A stretch of 64,000 bases of DNA from Pseudohongiella spirulinae (lineage in GTDB: Bacteria > Pseudomonadota > Gammaproteobacteria > Pseudomonadales > Pseudohongiellaceae), in assembly GCF_001444425.1 (NCBI RefSeq), contig NZ_CP013189.1, positions 3,281,120 to 3,345,119 on the forward strand. The letters run 5' to 3'. A program made the translations under genes and the position numbers. Shown in pieces: positions 47,924 to 59,903 of the stretch (position 1 is the first letter of the stretch; every line of letters begins with the position of its first letter). Under the pieces are notes generated by a model. That model did no database searches and had not been told where the DNA came from. It saw only the letters and a list, made by a program, of their open reading frames with translations.

Positions 47924-47953
47924 AAAAAGGGTAGCTCTATGGCTACCCTTTTT
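47924..47953 (-). terminator. Terminator of the atp operon
   Basis: A perfect 12-bp stem AAAAAGGGTAGC/GCTACCCTTTTT with a 6-base loop, A-rich on one side and T-rich on the other, lies 42-71 bp after the atpC stop. On the minus strand it ends in TTTTTTAT, a standard rho-independent terminator. Confidence 0.92.
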
Positions 47954-47994
47954 ACCGCTTTCAAACCCTGCTTACAAGGTGGGAAAGCTGTACT

Positions 47995-48408
47995 TTACTT
48001 ACGAAGCTGCTTCAATGCACGCAACTGAGCAACGGCTTCAGCCAATTGCGTTGCTGCGCGCGAATATTCGAACTCAGCTTCCTTGTTAGCGATGGCTTTC
48101 TGAACGTCCTCAATAGCCTGCTGCGCGGCGGCTTCATCAACATCAGCGGCGCGAATGGCCGTGTCTGCAAGCACCGTGACGATATTGTTGGACACTTCCA
48201 GATAACCACCGGAAACGTAATAGATCTCCTCGCCACCATCACGTGTTACGCAACGGATCGGGCCAGGGATCAACTCGGTCAAAAGCGGCGCGTGGCCCGG
48301 CGCAACACCCAAATCGCCCAGAGTGCCGGTGGCAACCACCATCTCTACCAGACCAGAGAAGATCTGCTTTTCTGCGCTTACGATGTCACAATGTATTGTC
48401 ATCGCCAT
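47995..48408 (-). CDS. atpC: ATP synthase epsilon subunit
   Basis: The F1 epsilon subunit (137 residues), which links the central stalk to the c-ring and can inhibit ATP hydrolysis. The N-terminal beta-sandwich ([31 protein letters not shown]) and the C-terminal helical hairpin ([19 protein letters not shown]) are present. It is the last gene of the operon, separated from atpD by an unusually long 81-bp gap that contains a hairpin. Confidence 0.97.
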   Translation of the reverse strand: MAMTIHCDIVSAEKQIFSGLVEMVVATGTLGDLGVAPGHAPLLTELIPGPIRCVTRDGGEEIYYVSGGYLEVSNNIVTVLADTAIRAADVDEAAAQQAIEDVQKAIANKEAEFEYSRAATQLAEAVAQLRALKQLRK

Positions 48409-48451
48409 AATCTTTTATCTCTTTAAGTCGCTTCACTATCGGGGCAGAACG

Positions 48452-48478
48452 GTCAGGCAACCGGACGGGCCGCCTGAC
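48452..48478 (-). other. Hairpin in the atpD-atpC gap
   Basis: GTCAGGC (48452-48458) pairs with GCCTGAC (48472-48478) around a GC-rich 13-base loop. No U-tract follows on the minus strand. It may tune epsilon expression by RNA processing or attenuation. Confidence 0.35.
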
Positions 48479-48489
48479 TTTCAGACTGT

Positions 48490-49905
<1,416 letters not shown>

Positions 49906-49957
49906 TTAAAATTTCCTGATCTTCAATTCTGTTAATGTCTGAATCTGTCGTGAGCTT

Positions 49958-50818
49958 TTAGACCGCTGCAGCTCCGCCAACGATTTCCGACAACTCTTGT
50001 GTAATCGATGCCTGACGGGCCTTGTTATAGATAAGACCCAGTTGCTCGATCAGATCTCCGGCGTTGTCTGTGGCATTTTTCATTGCAATCATGCGGGCTG
50101 CCTGCTCGCAAGCAATGTTTTCCACGACCGCCTGGTAGACCTGAGTCTCCATGTAACGTGTCAGCAGGCCGTTCAACAGTGCCTCCGCCTGAGGCTCATA
50201 GATATAGTCCCAGTGATGCTTCAGCTCTTTGTCTTCAGAGGCCTGCAGTGGCAGTAACTGCGCAACTTCGGGCTTCTGTGTCATTGTGTTGACGAACTGG
50301 TTGCTGACCAGATACAGGCGATCGATCTCACCGTTCTCAAACTTGTCCAGCATGACCTTGACCGCACCAATCACCTGATTAAGTTCCGGCGCATCGCCCA
50401 AACCACGGATTGACGCTACTACTTTGCCGCCATAGCTGTTAAAAAACGCCGCCGCCTTGGCACCCACTGCGCAGAACTCAACCTCAACATCCTGCTTTCG
50501 CCATTCAGCAACTTCTTTCACTGTTGCCTTAAACGCGTTGATGTTGAGGCCACCACACAGTCCACGGTCTGTCGATATCACAATGTAAGCGACACGTTTA
50601 ACTTCACGCTCGGTGAAATAGACGTGACGGTACTCTGGATTAGCGTTGGCAATATGTCCGATCACCTTGCGGATATGCGTGGCATAGGGCTTGCCCAATG
50701 CCATGCGATCCTGTGCCTTACGCATTTTAGATGCAGCTACCATTTCCATGGCACTGGTAATTTTCTGCGTGTTGTTGATGCTGGAGATCTTGCCCCGAAT
50801 CTCTTTACCACCAGCCAT
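49958..50818 (-). CDS. atpG: ATP synthase gamma subunit
   Basis: The F1 central stalk subunit (286 residues). N-terminal coiled-coil helix ([21 protein letters not shown]...), the [11 protein letters not shown] motif and the C-terminal helix ([13 protein letters not shown]) are standard. It lies 20 bp after atpA. Confidence 0.97.
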   Translation of the reverse strand: MAGGKEIRGKISSINNTQKITSAMEMVAASKMRKAQDRMALGKPYATHIRKVIGHIANANPEYRHVYFTEREVKRVAYIVISTDRGLCGGLNINAFKATVKEVAEWRKQDVEVEFCAVGAKAAAFFNSYGGKVVASIRGLGDAPELNQVIGAVKVMLDKFENGEIDRLYLVSNQFVNTMTQKPEVAQLLPLQASEDKELKHHWDYIYEPQAEALLNGLLTRYMETQVYQAVVENIACEQAARMIAMKNATDNAGDLIEQLGLIYNKARQASITQELSEIVGGAAAV

Positions 50819-50838
50819 AATTCACCGCCTACCTTTGA

Positions 50839-52383
50839 TTACCAGGTCTGAGTTGATTTGAACTGCTCAATCAAAGATTTCAATTTAGCAGCAATCTCGT
50901 CATTGTAGTCAGGGTTGTCGTTGATGCTCTTAAGCAGATCAGCGTGCTGGCTGTTGGCATAAGAGAGCAGAGACTTTTCGAATGCCACTACTTTCTGCAG
51001 TTCAACGTCTTTCAGGTAGCCTTCGTTAGCTGCAAACAGAACCAGACCCATTTCGGCAACAGACTGCGGCGCGTACTGGCTCTGCTTCATCAGCTCGGTA
51101 ACGCGCTGACCATGCTCCAACTGGGCACGTGTTGCTTCGTCCAGATCTGATGCAAACTGGGCAAAGGCCGCCAGCTCACGATACTGTGCCAGAGCGATAC
51201 GGATACCACCGCCGAGCTTTTTGATGATCTTGGTTTGGGCTGAACCACCTACACGCGACACCGACAGACCGGCGTTGATCGCAGGACGGATACCGGCGTT
51301 GAACAGGTCGGTTTCCAGGAAGATCTGACCGTCTGTAATAGAGATTACGTTAGTTGGTACGAACGCCGATACGTCGCCAGCCTGCGTCTCAATGATTGGC
51401 AATGCGGTCAATGAACCGGTTTGGCCTTTTACTTCGCCGTTGGTCATCTGCTCAACGTACTCTGCATTGACGCGAGATGCGCGCTCCAGCAGACGTGAGT
51501 GCAAGTAGAATACGTCACCAGGATATGCTTCACGACCCGGCGGACGACGCAGCAACAGGGAGATTTGACGATAGGCCCAAGCCTGCTTGGTCAGGTCATC
51601 GTAAATAATCAGGGCGTCTTCACCGCGGTCACGGTAGTACTCACCCATGGAGCAGCCTGAGTAAGGCGCCAGGTACTGCATTGAGGCGGGGTCTGATGCA
51701 GATGCCGCAACAACAATGGTGTATTCCATCGCGCCGTGCTCTTCCAGCTTGCTTACGACGTTAGCAATAGAGGACTGCTTCTGTCCGATTGCGACGTAGA
51801 TACACTTAACGCCTTTACCTTTCTGGTTGATAATGGCGTCAATAGCAACCGCTGTTTTACCGACCTGACGGTCACCGATGATCAGCTCACGCTGGCCGCG
51901 GCCGATTGGCACCATGGAGTCAATTGCTTTCAGACCGGTCTGTACCGGCTGGTCAACTGACTTACGGGCGATTACACCAGGGGCCACCTTTTCTACCGGA
52001 GCAGTCAGCTTGGCATTGATGGCGCCTTTGCCATCGATCGGGTTACCCAGCGCGTCAACAACGCGGCCTTCCATTTCCGGACCCACCGGTACTTCAAGAA
52101 TACGGCCGGTACAACGGCAGGACTGGCCCTCTGCCAGACCCAGATAGTCACCCAGTACAACGGCACCCACGGAGTCACGCTCCAGGTTAAGTGCCATACC
52201 AAAAAGGCCACCATCGAATTCGATCATCTCACCGTACATGACGTCTTCGAGGCCGTGAATGCGCACGATACCGTCAGAAACGCTGACAATCGTACCTTCG
52301 TTTTTGGCCTGCACAGAAACGTCGAGACTGTTGATTCTCTGCTTGATAATTTCACTGATTTCTGACGGATTCAGTTGTTGCAT
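50839..52383 (-). CDS. atpA: ATP synthase alpha subunit
   Basis: The regulatory, nucleotide-binding F1 alpha subunit (514 residues), with Walker A GDRQVGKT, the catalytic-site arginine region [13 protein letters not shown] and the N-terminal [14 protein letters not shown] helix. The length is the same as in Pseudomonas and E. coli. It lies 25 bp after atpH. Confidence 0.98.
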   Translation of the reverse strand: MQQLNPSEISEIIKQRINSLDVSVQAKNEGTIVSVSDGIVRIHGLEDVMYGEMIEFDGGLFGMALNLERDSVGAVVLGDYLGLAEGQSCRCTGRILEVPVGPEMEGRVVDALGNPIDGKGAINAKLTAPVEKVAPGVIARKSVDQPVQTGLKAIDSMVPIGRGQRELIIGDRQVGKTAVAIDAIINQKGKGVKCIYVAIGQKQSSIANVVSKLEEHGAMEYTIVVAASASDPASMQYLAPYSGCSMGEYYRDRGEDALIIYDDLTKQAWAYRQISLLLRRPPGREAYPGDVFYLHSRLLERASRVNAEYVEQMTNGEVKGQTGSLTALPIIETQAGDVSAFVPTNVISITDGQIFLETDLFNAGIRPAINAGLSVSRVGGSAQTKIIKKLGGGIRIALAQYRELAAFAQFASDLDEATRAQLEHGQRVTELMKQSQYAPQSVAEMGLVLFAANEGYLKDVELQKVVAFEKSLLSYANSQHADLLKSINDNPDYNDEIAAKLKSLIEQFKSTQTW

Positions 52384-52408
52384 GCTTATTCCCTCATTCC
52401 CAGACCGA

Positions 52409-52945
52409 CTAGGAACTCAATGATTCGGCTAATTTGTTCAGTTTTCCTCGAACAGAATTGTCGATGACTGTATCACCTGCTCGAATGACAGCGCCCCCGA
52501 TCAGTTTCTGATCAACGCGGGTGTTAAGCCTGACCTGGCGGTCCAGACGCTTCTGGAGTGCCTGTGTCAAATGCTCTACTACCTCATCACTGAGCTGGTA
52601 AGCAGTTGCCACATCGACATCAATGCTTTTTTCCTGCGCGGCTTTTAGTACGTCGAAAATGCTGCTGATTTGTGGCAACAACACCAGGCGTCGATTCTCA
52701 GCCAGCAGCTTGACCAGGTTCTGACCTTTGTCAGAAACGGCGTCACCACAGATCTCAAGCAGGGCTTGCGATTGCTTTTCAGCCGTCAATGCCGGGTTTT
52801 TCAACAGCGCGCTGACCTTGGGATCAGCACAGACTGCGGCCAGCGACGCGAGCATCTGCGACCAGGGTGCCAGTGCCTTGTCTGCCAGCGCCACTTCAAA
52901 GGCTGCGTTAGCATAAGGTCGGGCTAGTGTAATTGACTCTGCCAT
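52409..52945 (-). CDS. atpH: ATP synthase delta subunit
   Basis: The F1 delta subunit (178 residues), connecting the peripheral stalk to the alpha subunits. The N-terminal [12 protein letters not shown] helix and the C-terminal motif with VGGAVI-like [21 protein letters not shown] are diagnostic. It lies 11 bp after atpF. Confidence 0.96.
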   Translation of the reverse strand: MAESITLARPYANAAFEVALADKALAPWSQMLASLAAVCADPKVSALLKNPALTAEKQSQALLEICGDAVSDKGQNLVKLLAENRRLVLLPQISSIFDVLKAAQEKSIDVDVATAYQLSDEVVEHLTQALQKRLDRQVRLNTRVDQKLIGGAVIRAGDTVIDNSVRGKLNKLAESLSS

Positions 52946-52956
52946 TGTGTTTTCGC

Positions 52957-53427
52957 CTATAACTCAGAAGCGAGTTTCTTAACCAGCTCTTCGTTTGCAG
53001 CCTGATCAACCGTACCTTCGAGAATTTTCTCGGCGCCGGCGATGGCAATGGCTGCGACCTGAGCACGCAATTCTTCCTTGGCCCGCTGAACTTCCATTTC
53101 GATTTCAGCTTTGGCACCAGCGACCAGGCGCTGTCCTTCTTCGCGTGCTTTTTCTTTGGCTTCTTCAACGATCTGATTGGCTCTTTTGTTAGCCATGTCG
53201 ATGATTTCAGCACTCTTGACCTTGGCCTCGCGCAGATCATCGGCTGCCTTGTTCTGAGCCAGGCTCAGATCACGCTGCGCACGATCTGCAGCTTCCAGAC
53301 CTTCGGCGATTTTCTTCTGCCGTTCTGCCAGAGCCTGTGTGACCGGTGGCCATACATACTTCAGACAGAACCATACAAAGACGGCAAAAGCGATCGTTTG
53401 GCCAAAAATGGTTGCGTTAAGATTCAT
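52957..53427 (-). CDS. atpF: ATP synthase b subunit
   Basis: The peripheral stalk b subunit (156 residues): one N-terminal membrane helix (about 7-26, [22 protein letters not shown]), then a long charged right-handed coiled coil ([20 protein letters not shown] onward). The size matches E. coli b (156). It lies 55 bp after atpE. Confidence 0.97.
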   Translation of the reverse strand: MNLNATIFGQTIAFAVFVWFCLKYVWPPVTQALAERQKKIAEGLEAADRAQRDLSLAQNKAADDLREAKVKSAEIIDMANKRANQIVEEAKEKAREEGQRLVAGAKAEIEMEVQRAKEELRAQVAAIAIAGAEKILEGTVDQAANEELVKKLASEL

Positions 53428-53482
53428 GGTGTCACCTCTGCGTCAGTAGTCGCGTGGCTTGAAGCACTCTTCAAGCGTTCGA

Positions 53483-53728
53483 TTAACCCAGGAAGGGGTT
53501 GGCGAACAGGAACACGAAAGAGATACCGACACCGATGATGGAGATTACGTCAACGAAACCAGCAACCAGGAAGAACTGAACCTGCAGTTTGGGAGCCAGT
53601 TCTGGCTGACGTGCTGAACTTTCGATCAATTTGCCACCCAGGTTACCGAAAGCAACCGCGGTGCCAGCACCACACAGACCAAAGATGAGGGCAATTGCGA
53701 TTACTGAAAATGCCTGAATAGTTTCCAT
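53483..53728 (-). CDS. atpE: ATP synthase c subunit
   Basis: The 81-residue membrane c-ring subunit: two helices with the polar loop ARQPE (39-43) and the ion-binding Asp60 in FFLVAGFVDVIS. Neither a Na+-type Gln in helix 1 nor the ES pair of sodium enzymes is seen, so protons are the expected ion. ATG 53728 with GGAG upstream is the start; a TTG 12 bp further upstream lies inside the ribosome-binding site and is not used. Confidence 0.97.
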   Translation of the reverse strand: METIQAFSVIAIALIFGLCGAGTAVAFGNLGGKLIESSARQPELAPKLQVQFFLVAGFVDVISIIGVGISFVFLFANPFLG

Positions 53729-53797
53729 TTTTTTCTCCAAGTTTTACTAAAGGTTTATCTAAAGGTTTTGCTGATCGTTAAGGTCTAACTAAAGCGT

Positions 53798-54664
<867 letters not shown>

Positions 54665-54692
54665 TCAATTTTTACTTGTCAGTTCGCCAATT

Positions 54693-55088
54693 TTACGATT
54701 TGCCCGGAGCTCTGTTCAGTCGCACAAACACTGTTATGCCTGCCAGGTGAACCAGTACAAATCCTGAAAACAAAGCCACTACATTCAGAGGATCCACAAC
54801 GATAAATGCCGCTGCAAATCCTGCCGCCGAGAGCACCAGCTTGATGGCTTCTCCGCGATTCACTTCTCTGGCGATCTGCCGGGCAGCTCTGGCACCCCGG
54901 TACTTAAACACCCGGTTAGCAAACAACGTTCCCGGAATAAGTGAAATCAAACCACCGATCAGTAAAGAATACGCACTGACCCAACCAGCCAGCAAGACCA
55001 CTGCAAACGTCAGCAGTAACAAAAAACACAGCTGATAGGCTGCAGTTTTATATATGGGAGGAGCTTTTATGGTCGACATGTTGGTCAC
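54693..55088 (-). CDS. atpI: ATP synthase assembly protein I
   Basis: A 131-residue membrane protein with about four helices (YQLCFLLLLTFAVVLLAGWVSA, LLIGGLISLIPGTLFANRVFKY, and two near the end). AtpI is non-essential and helps c-ring assembly or Mg2+ supply. The GTG 55088 and ATG 55079 starts are both possible; neither has a strong ribosome-binding site. It is the first gene after the atp promoter. Confidence 0.9.
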   Translation of the reverse strand: MTNMSTIKAPPIYKTAAYQLCFLLLLTFAVVLLAGWVSAYSLLIGGLISLIPGTLFANRVFKYRGARAARQIAREVNRGEAIKLVLSAAGFAAAFIVVDPLNVVALFSGFVLVHLAGITVFVRLNRAPGKS

Positions 55089-55142
55089 TGGTCGTCAAAA
55101 GCTCTCTTGTTCTTGGCGTCCGTTCCCCTTTCAGAGGTGCGC

Positions 55143-55171
55143 ATTATAGGGATTTTGTTACGCAGTATCAA
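55143..55171 (-). promoter_or_regulatory. Strong sigma70 promoter of the atp operon
   Basis: On the minus strand TTGATA (55171-55166) and a perfect TATAAT (55148-55143) are separated by exactly 17 bp. The sequence right after the -10 is GC-rich (GCGCACC), as at growth-rate and ppGpp-controlled promoters. The start of transcription would fall near 55136, about 50 bases before atpI. Confidence 0.88.
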
Positions 55172-55189
55172 CACGCCAACGTGCGCTAT

Positions 55190-56092
55190 TTACTTAATAT
55201 GCGCAAGAATTCCGTCTAATTCATCAAGGCTATTATAACGCAGCGTCAGTTTACCAGATCCTTTACTGGAATGCTGGATCTGAACCCGGGCTCCAATTCT
55301 ATCTGAAAGGTCTTCTTCCAGCCGTCTGATATCGGGATCTTCGGGTTCGCTGGCCGGTTTGGGGTCATTAGAGGGATTACTCAGACGGCGCACCAGCTCT
55401 TCGGTCTGGCGCACTGACAGGCCCTTGCCGGTGACTGTTTTTGCCGCGTCGCTTTGTTCGTCGTTTGTCAGTGCCAGCAGCGCTCTGGCATGACCCATCT
55501 CCAGGTCGCCCCGCTCAAGCATGAGCCGGACATCTGAATTCAACGACATCAGACGCAGCAGATTAGTCACCGTAGTGCGCGATTTGCCCACGGCATCGGC
55601 AACTTCCTGCTGGGTCAGGCTGAATTCTTCCTGCAGGCGTTTCAGTGCGGTCGCTTCTTCAATCGGATTGAGGTTTTCACGCTGAATATTTTCAATCAGC
55701 GCCATGGCGACGGCTGACTCGTCACCCACCAGCCTGATGACAGCCGGAATGGTGTCCAGGCCGGCCAGTTGTGTCGCTCGCCAGCGACGTTCCCCGGCAA
55801 TGATTTCGAAGCGATCACCGGCTATCGGCCGCACAACAATGGGCTGCATGACACCCTGCACTTTGATGGACTCGGCCAGTTCCTGCAGGGCGTCCTGATG
55901 CATATCAGTACGAGGCTGATATTTTCCGCGCTCAATCAGATCTACCGGCAGATGCCTCAGCGTCTGATCCTTGAGCTCTTCGTCGGCCTGCAGCGGCGGC
56001 GCTTCACTGACATCCGGTTGCGCTTGCTGTCTTATAGTGGCGGCGCTGCCCAACAGCTTATCCAGTCCACGTCCCAGTTTTTTCTTCGACAT
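55190..56092 (-). CDS. parB: Chromosome partitioning protein ParB
   Basis: The centromere-binding CTPase ParB (300 residues). It starts KKKLGRGLDKLLG and has the CTP-binding box (IVVRPIAGDRFEIIAGERRWRA), the helix-turn-helix (EFSLTQQEVADAVGKSRTTVTNLLRL) and a C-terminal dimerisation domain. It pairs with ParA to move origin regions apart. parA stops 14 bp upstream. I did not recognise a parS site in the window by eye. Confidence 0.96.
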   Translation of the reverse strand: MSKKKLGRGLDKLLGSAATIRQQAQPDVSEAPPLQADEELKDQTLRHLPVDLIERGKYQPRTDMHQDALQELAESIKVQGVMQPIVVRPIAGDRFEIIAGERRWRATQLAGLDTIPAVIRLVGDESAVAMALIENIQRENLNPIEEATALKRLQEEFSLTQQEVADAVGKSRTTVTNLLRLMSLNSDVRLMLERGDLEMGHARALLALTNDEQSDAAKTVTGKGLSVRQTEELVRRLSNPSNDPKPASEPEDPDIRRLEEDLSDRIGARVQIQHSSKGSGKLTLRYNSLDELDGILAHIK

Positions 56093-56106
56093 GCGGTTTC
56101 CTTAAG

Positions 56107-56889
56107 TCAGCCCGCCTGAAGGGCCTGTTCGTTTCTTCTCAGCATTTCGCCGGCCAGCGCGAGGTATGCAATAGCGCCACGCGATTGACGATCATATTGC
56201 AGCACCGGTAGTCCATAGCTGGGGGCTTCGGCCAGGCGGATATTACGCGGTACAACAGTACGGTACACGCGGTCTCCGAAATGCTCAAACAGTTGTCCTG
56301 ATACTTCGGTGGTCAATTTATTGCGCGGATCGTACATGGTTCGCAGGATACCCTCAATCTGCAATTGCGGGTTATGCGTCTCACTGACGGCCGAAATGGT
56401 GTCCATCAGGGCGGACAGCCCTTCCAGCGCGTAATATTCACATTGCATTGGAATTACCACACCCTGCGCGGCCACCAGGGCATTCAAAGTCAGCATATTC
56501 AGTGATGGTGGGCAATCTATGACAATAAAGTCATATTGTTGGGCGATACCGGCAAGTATAGATTTGAGTTTGCTTTCCCGCGCCGGCATATCCAGCAGTT
56601 CAATTTCCGCCGCTACCAGATCACCGTTGGCAGGCAGAATATCGAAGCCTGCTTCCGGGGCTTTTGTTTTTGCCTGGTCAAATGTAGCTTCGCCTGTCAG
56701 TACATCGTAAACAGAGTACTCCAGCTCGCTTTTGTCGACTCCGCTACCCATGGTGGCATTGCCCTGGGGATCGAGATCAACCAGCAATACCTTGCGCCGG
56801 GTCGCCTGTAAAGAAGCGGCCAGGTTGACTGATGTTGTTGTTTTTCCTACGCCACCCTTCTGGTTGGCAACTGCCAGTATTTTTGTCAC
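56107..56889 (-). CDS. parA: Chromosome partitioning ATPase ParA
   Basis: A deviant Walker A ATPase (Soj/ParA, about 260 residues): KGGVGKTTTSVNLA near the start, the DLDPQGNAT motif, and IDCPPSLNMLTLNAL. It drives segregation with ParB. GTG 56889 is preferred because AGGTG lies six bases upstream; the in-frame GTG 9 bp further upstream has poorer spacing. It follows rsmG by about 20 bp and precedes parB by 14 bp. Confidence 0.96.
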   Translation of the reverse strand: MTKILAVANQKGGVGKTTTSVNLAASLQATRRKVLLVDLDPQGNATMGSGVDKSELEYSVYDVLTGEATFDQAKTKAPEAGFDILPANGDLVAAEIELLDMPARESKLKSILAGIAQQYDFIVIDCPPSLNMLTLNALVAAQGVVIPMQCEYYALEGLSALMDTISAVSETHNPQLQIEGILRTMYDPRNKLTTEVSGQLFEHFGDRVYRTVVPRNIRLAEAPSYGLPVLQYDRQSRGAIAYLALAGEMLRRNEQALQAG

Positions 56890-56909
56890 CTGTGTCACCT
56901 GCCTGAAAT

Positions 56910-57578
56910 TCAGTTTTTGCCGGTCTGCTTCAGTTCAATGATATGTCTTTCGCCCTCAGTATCCGGTACCTGCACGGCAGACGCCTGTTGTAGTCGCCAA
57001 TGCGATGGCAGATCGGCAAGTTCCTGCTCCGGATACAGACCCTTCATTGCCAGCAATCGGGTATGTGGCTGACACAAATGTTCACAACCGAGAACAAAAT
57101 CGGATAAAGACGCGAAGGCCCGACTGACGACAATATCAATTTGCTCCGGACATTGGTAGCGTTCAATCCGGGTGTTTTCCACCTGAATGTTGTCCAGTGA
57201 CAGCATCGTTTTCACCTGAAACAGAAAACGGGTTTTTTTGCCGTTACTGTCCAGCAGTATAAACTTTATATCGGGATAACAGATCGCCAAAGGGATGCCG
57301 GGCAAACCCGCTCCCGTTCCGACATCCAATACCGACAACGAATGTTGTGTGTCAGCCTGAATCTCTGCCAGGCACGGAGCCACAGTCAGGCTGTCCAGCA
57401 GATGCCTGCTTATCATCTGCAGAGGATCACGGACCGCTGAAAGATTATAAGCCTTGTTCCACTTATCCAGCAGCGCTACATAGTCCAATAATGTCTGCTG
57501 CTGAGCGTCGCTCAGTGTCAGATCAAGCTTAGCCAATCCTTGTCTCAGTATTGCGCGCAAGCGTTCCTGTGCTGCCAC
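56910..57578 (-). CDS. rsmG: 16S rRNA (guanine527-N7)-methyltransferase RsmG
   Basis: The m7G527 methyltransferase of 16S rRNA (GidB, 222 residues); its loss gives low-level streptomycin resistance in many bacteria. The SAM-binding motif DVGTGAGLPGIPLAI and the N-terminal DKWNKAYNLSAVRDP are diagnostic. GTG 57578 has AGAGGTG about five bases upstream. It follows mnmG by 22 bp. Confidence 0.96.
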   Translation of the reverse strand: MAAQERLRAILRQGLAKLDLTLSDAQQQTLLDYVALLDKWNKAYNLSAVRDPLQMISRHLLDSLTVAPCLAEIQADTQHSLSVLDVGTGAGLPGIPLAICYPDIKFILLDSNGKKTRFLFQVKTMLSLDNIQVENTRIERYQCPEQIDIVVSRAFASLSDFVLGCEHLCQPHTRLLAMKGLYPEQELADLPSHWRLQQASAVQVPDTEGERHIIELKQTGKN

Positions 57579-57600
57579 GAATCACCTCTTCCATGATCCA

Positions 57601-59505
57601 TCAGGCACTTTTGCGTCCGCGTGCTGCCTGATATTTTTTAAGGTGAATAAGCAGCAAGGATACCGCCGCCGGCGTCATACCAGGAATTCGTGAGGCGCGG
57701 GCGATTGAGTCAGGCCTGGCGGCCAGCAGCTTTTGTTTGAGCTCATTCGACAGTCCATCCATCTTTTGATAGTCGAAGTCTTCCGGCAAAGCGGTATTTT
57801 CCTGGCGTTTCAGCTTTTCGATATCATCTTTCTGCCGATTGATATAACCCTGATATTTCAATTGGATCTCAACCTGCTCAGCCACCTGAGCATCAATGTC
57901 ATCCATTGGCGTCCCGGTTGGGGACAAGGCTTCTTGCAATCGGCTGTAGGTCAGTTCCGGTCGGGCCAGAAGATCGGCCAGGCTATACTCTCTGCTCAGA
58001 GGTTTCTCAAGAAGTGGGTTGATGGCTGCGGCCTTCTCACTGTCTGGCTGCACCCAGACTGACTTGAGTCGTTTGAGTTCGCCGTTTATGCCTTCCTGCT
58101 TACGGCAAAAAGCTTCCCAGTGACTGTCATCAATCAGACCCATCTGCCGACCGGCCTCTGTCAGACGCAGATCGGCATTATCCTCTCGCAGCAGAAGGCG
58201 ATATTCAGCACGGCTGGTAAACATGCGATAAGGCTCTGTGGTACCCAGACTGATCAAATCATCAACCAATACACCGATGTAGGCCTGATCGCGGCGTGGG
58301 CACCAGCTATCGCGCTCCTGTGCCGCCAGAGCTGCATTGATACCGGCCAATAAACCCTGTGCCCCGGCCTCTTCGTAGCCCGTAGTACCATTAATCTGAC
58401 CGGCAAAGTACAGACCTTTGATAAACCGTGTTTCCAGTGAATACTGCAATTCCCGTGGATCAAAAAAGTCGTATTCAATAGCATAGCCGGGACGCGTGAT
58501 ATGAGCGTTTTCGAAACCCCTGATCTGACGTACCATCTCGATCTGCACGTCAAAGGGCAGGCTGGTAGAAATACCATTCGGATACAGCTCGTTTGTTGTC
58601 AGACCCTCTGGCTCAACAAAAATCTGATGCGAATTTTTATCCGCAAAACGCATGACCTTATCTTCGATCGACGGACAGTAGCGCGGCCCGGTGCCCTCAA
58701 TAACGCCGGTATACATGGGCGAGCGATCCAGCCCACTGCGGATAATTTCATGACAGCGTTCGTTAGTGGCAGTGATGTAACAACTGATCTGCTGCGGATG
58801 GTCTTCCACCCTGCCACGGAATGACATCACTGGCAGCGGCGTATCACCGGGCTGTTCCTGCATCACTGAAAAATCCACAGAGCGGGCATCAATGCGTGGT
58901 GGTGTTCCTGTTTTCAGGCGTCCAACATTAAACGGCAGCTCCCGCAGGCGTTCAGCCAGTTTAATGGATGGCGGATCACCGGCCCGGCCGCCAGAGGTAT
59001 TCTGCAGGCCAATATGGATACGTCCTCCGAGAAAAGTGCCGGTGGTCAACACAACACGGGGAGCAAAAAATCGCAGCCCCATTTGTGTGACCACCCCCTC
59101 AACACGCTCGCCGTGAATGATCAGATCATCGGCGGCCTGTTGAAATATCTCCAGATTGGGCTGGCTCTCCAGCATTTGCCGGATGGCTGCTTTGTACAAA
59201 GTCCGGTCCGCCTGTGCACGGGTTGCGCGGACTGCCGGCCCTTTGCTGCTGTTCAAAACTCTGAACTGAATGCCCGCTTTGTCAGTTGCCCGGGCCATTG
59301 CCCCGCCCAGCGCATCTATTTCTCGCACCAGATGACTTTTGCCGATTCCACCGATAGCAGGGTTACAGGACATCTGACCCAAAGTTTCAATATTGTGAGT
59401 CAGTAACAAGGTTTTGACGCCCATGCGGGCTGCTGCCAGGGCAGCTTCTGTGCCGGCATGACCACCGCCAATCACGATGACGTCATAACGCTTGGAGAAA
59501 TCCAT
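57601..59505 (-). CDS. mnmG: tRNA uridine 5-carboxymethylaminomethyl modification enzyme MnmG
   Basis: The FAD-binding partner of MnmE (GidA, 634 residues), which adds the cmnm5/nm5 group to wobble U34 of several tRNAs. The FAD motif [19 protein letters not shown] is at about 11-29, and [33 protein letters not shown] and the C-terminal [16 protein letters not shown] [12 protein letters not shown] region are present. It precedes rsmG in a gidAB operon. The 398-bp gap upstream contains candidate origin sequences. Confidence 0.97.
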   Translation of the reverse strand: MDFSKRYDVIVIGGGHAGTEAALAAARMGVKTLLLTHNIETLGQMSCNPAIGGIGKSHLVREIDALGGAMARATDKAGIQFRVLNSSKGPAVRATRAQADRTLYKAAIRQMLESQPNLEIFQQAADDLIIHGERVEGVVTQMGLRFFAPRVVLTTGTFLGGRIHIGLQNTSGGRAGDPPSIKLAERLRELPFNVGRLKTGTPPRIDARSVDFSVMQEQPGDTPLPVMSFRGRVEDHPQQISCYITATNERCHEIIRSGLDRSPMYTGVIEGTGPRYCPSIEDKVMRFADKNSHQIFVEPEGLTTNELYPNGISTSLPFDVQIEMVRQIRGFENAHITRPGYAIEYDFFDPRELQYSLETRFIKGLYFAGQINGTTGYEEAGAQGLLAGINAALAAQERDSWCPRRDQAYIGVLVDDLISLGTTEPYRMFTSRAEYRLLLREDNADLRLTEAGRQMGLIDDSHWEAFCRKQEGINGELKRLKSVWVQPDSEKAAAINPLLEKPLSREYSLADLLARPELTYSRLQEALSPTGTPMDDIDAQVAEQVEIQLKYQGYINRQKDDIEKLKRQENTALPEDFDYQKMDGLSNELKQKLLAARPDSIARASRIPGMTPAAVSLLLIHLKKYQAARGRKSA

Positions 59506-59559
59506 AAAGTGACCAGGAATTTTTAAAAGGGTCGCTAAGTATAAGCCCTGAATCAGAAA

Positions 59560-59880
59560 ATTAAAGGCCTGTCAGTGAAAATAATCCACAAGCTGATTTT
59601 ATTAACAATTCATAATTAATTAGTAATAAATATTTATATTTAATTATTAAAGATTTAATACTGTTGTTACTAATGGTAAAACGGAATTCTGTTGAGAACC
59701 CAATTAAACTTATTAATATCAATGGTCTATTGTATGTATAACTGCCTTGATAAGCTCTGTTAAAGCTGGGGTGGAGCGGTAGGCAAGCTGTAGGTAAAAG
59801 TGCTTTTTATACACAGCACAAAAAAGCCAGGGAAAACTATTCAAAAGTTATTCACAGAATTATTAAGGTTATTCACAGTT
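59560..59880. other. Candidate oriC-like region: AT-rich tract with DnaA boxes (mnmG-mnmE gap)
   Basis: The 398-bp gap 59506-59903 has no gene. It starts with a very AT-rich tract (about 59590-59740, with TAATTAATTAGTAATAAATA and similar), a plausible unwinding element. Three DnaA boxes follow in the same orientation: TTATACACA (59807-59815), TTATTCACA (59848-59856) and TTATTCACA (59869-59877). The starts are 41 and 21 bp apart, close to four and two helical turns. One-mismatch boxes occur at 59582-59590 and, inverted, 59733-59741. No GATC site is present, unlike E. coli oriC. The mnmG-flanking position is where E. coli has oriC. It could be a second origin element or a DnaA-titrating site. 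Confidence 0.65.
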
Positions 59881-59903
59881 TGCCAGCAATGTACTGACAG
59901 GCA

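Noticed and set aside
53741..53790. Short CTAAAGGTTT repeats between atpB and atpE as a regulatory array
   Set aside because: Two or three copies of a 10-bp AT-rich word in a short leader; could easily be chance.
59733..59741. TATGTATAA as a fourth DnaA box
   Set aside because: One mismatch to the consensus in an AT-rich region; expected by chance, so it is mentioned but not counted.
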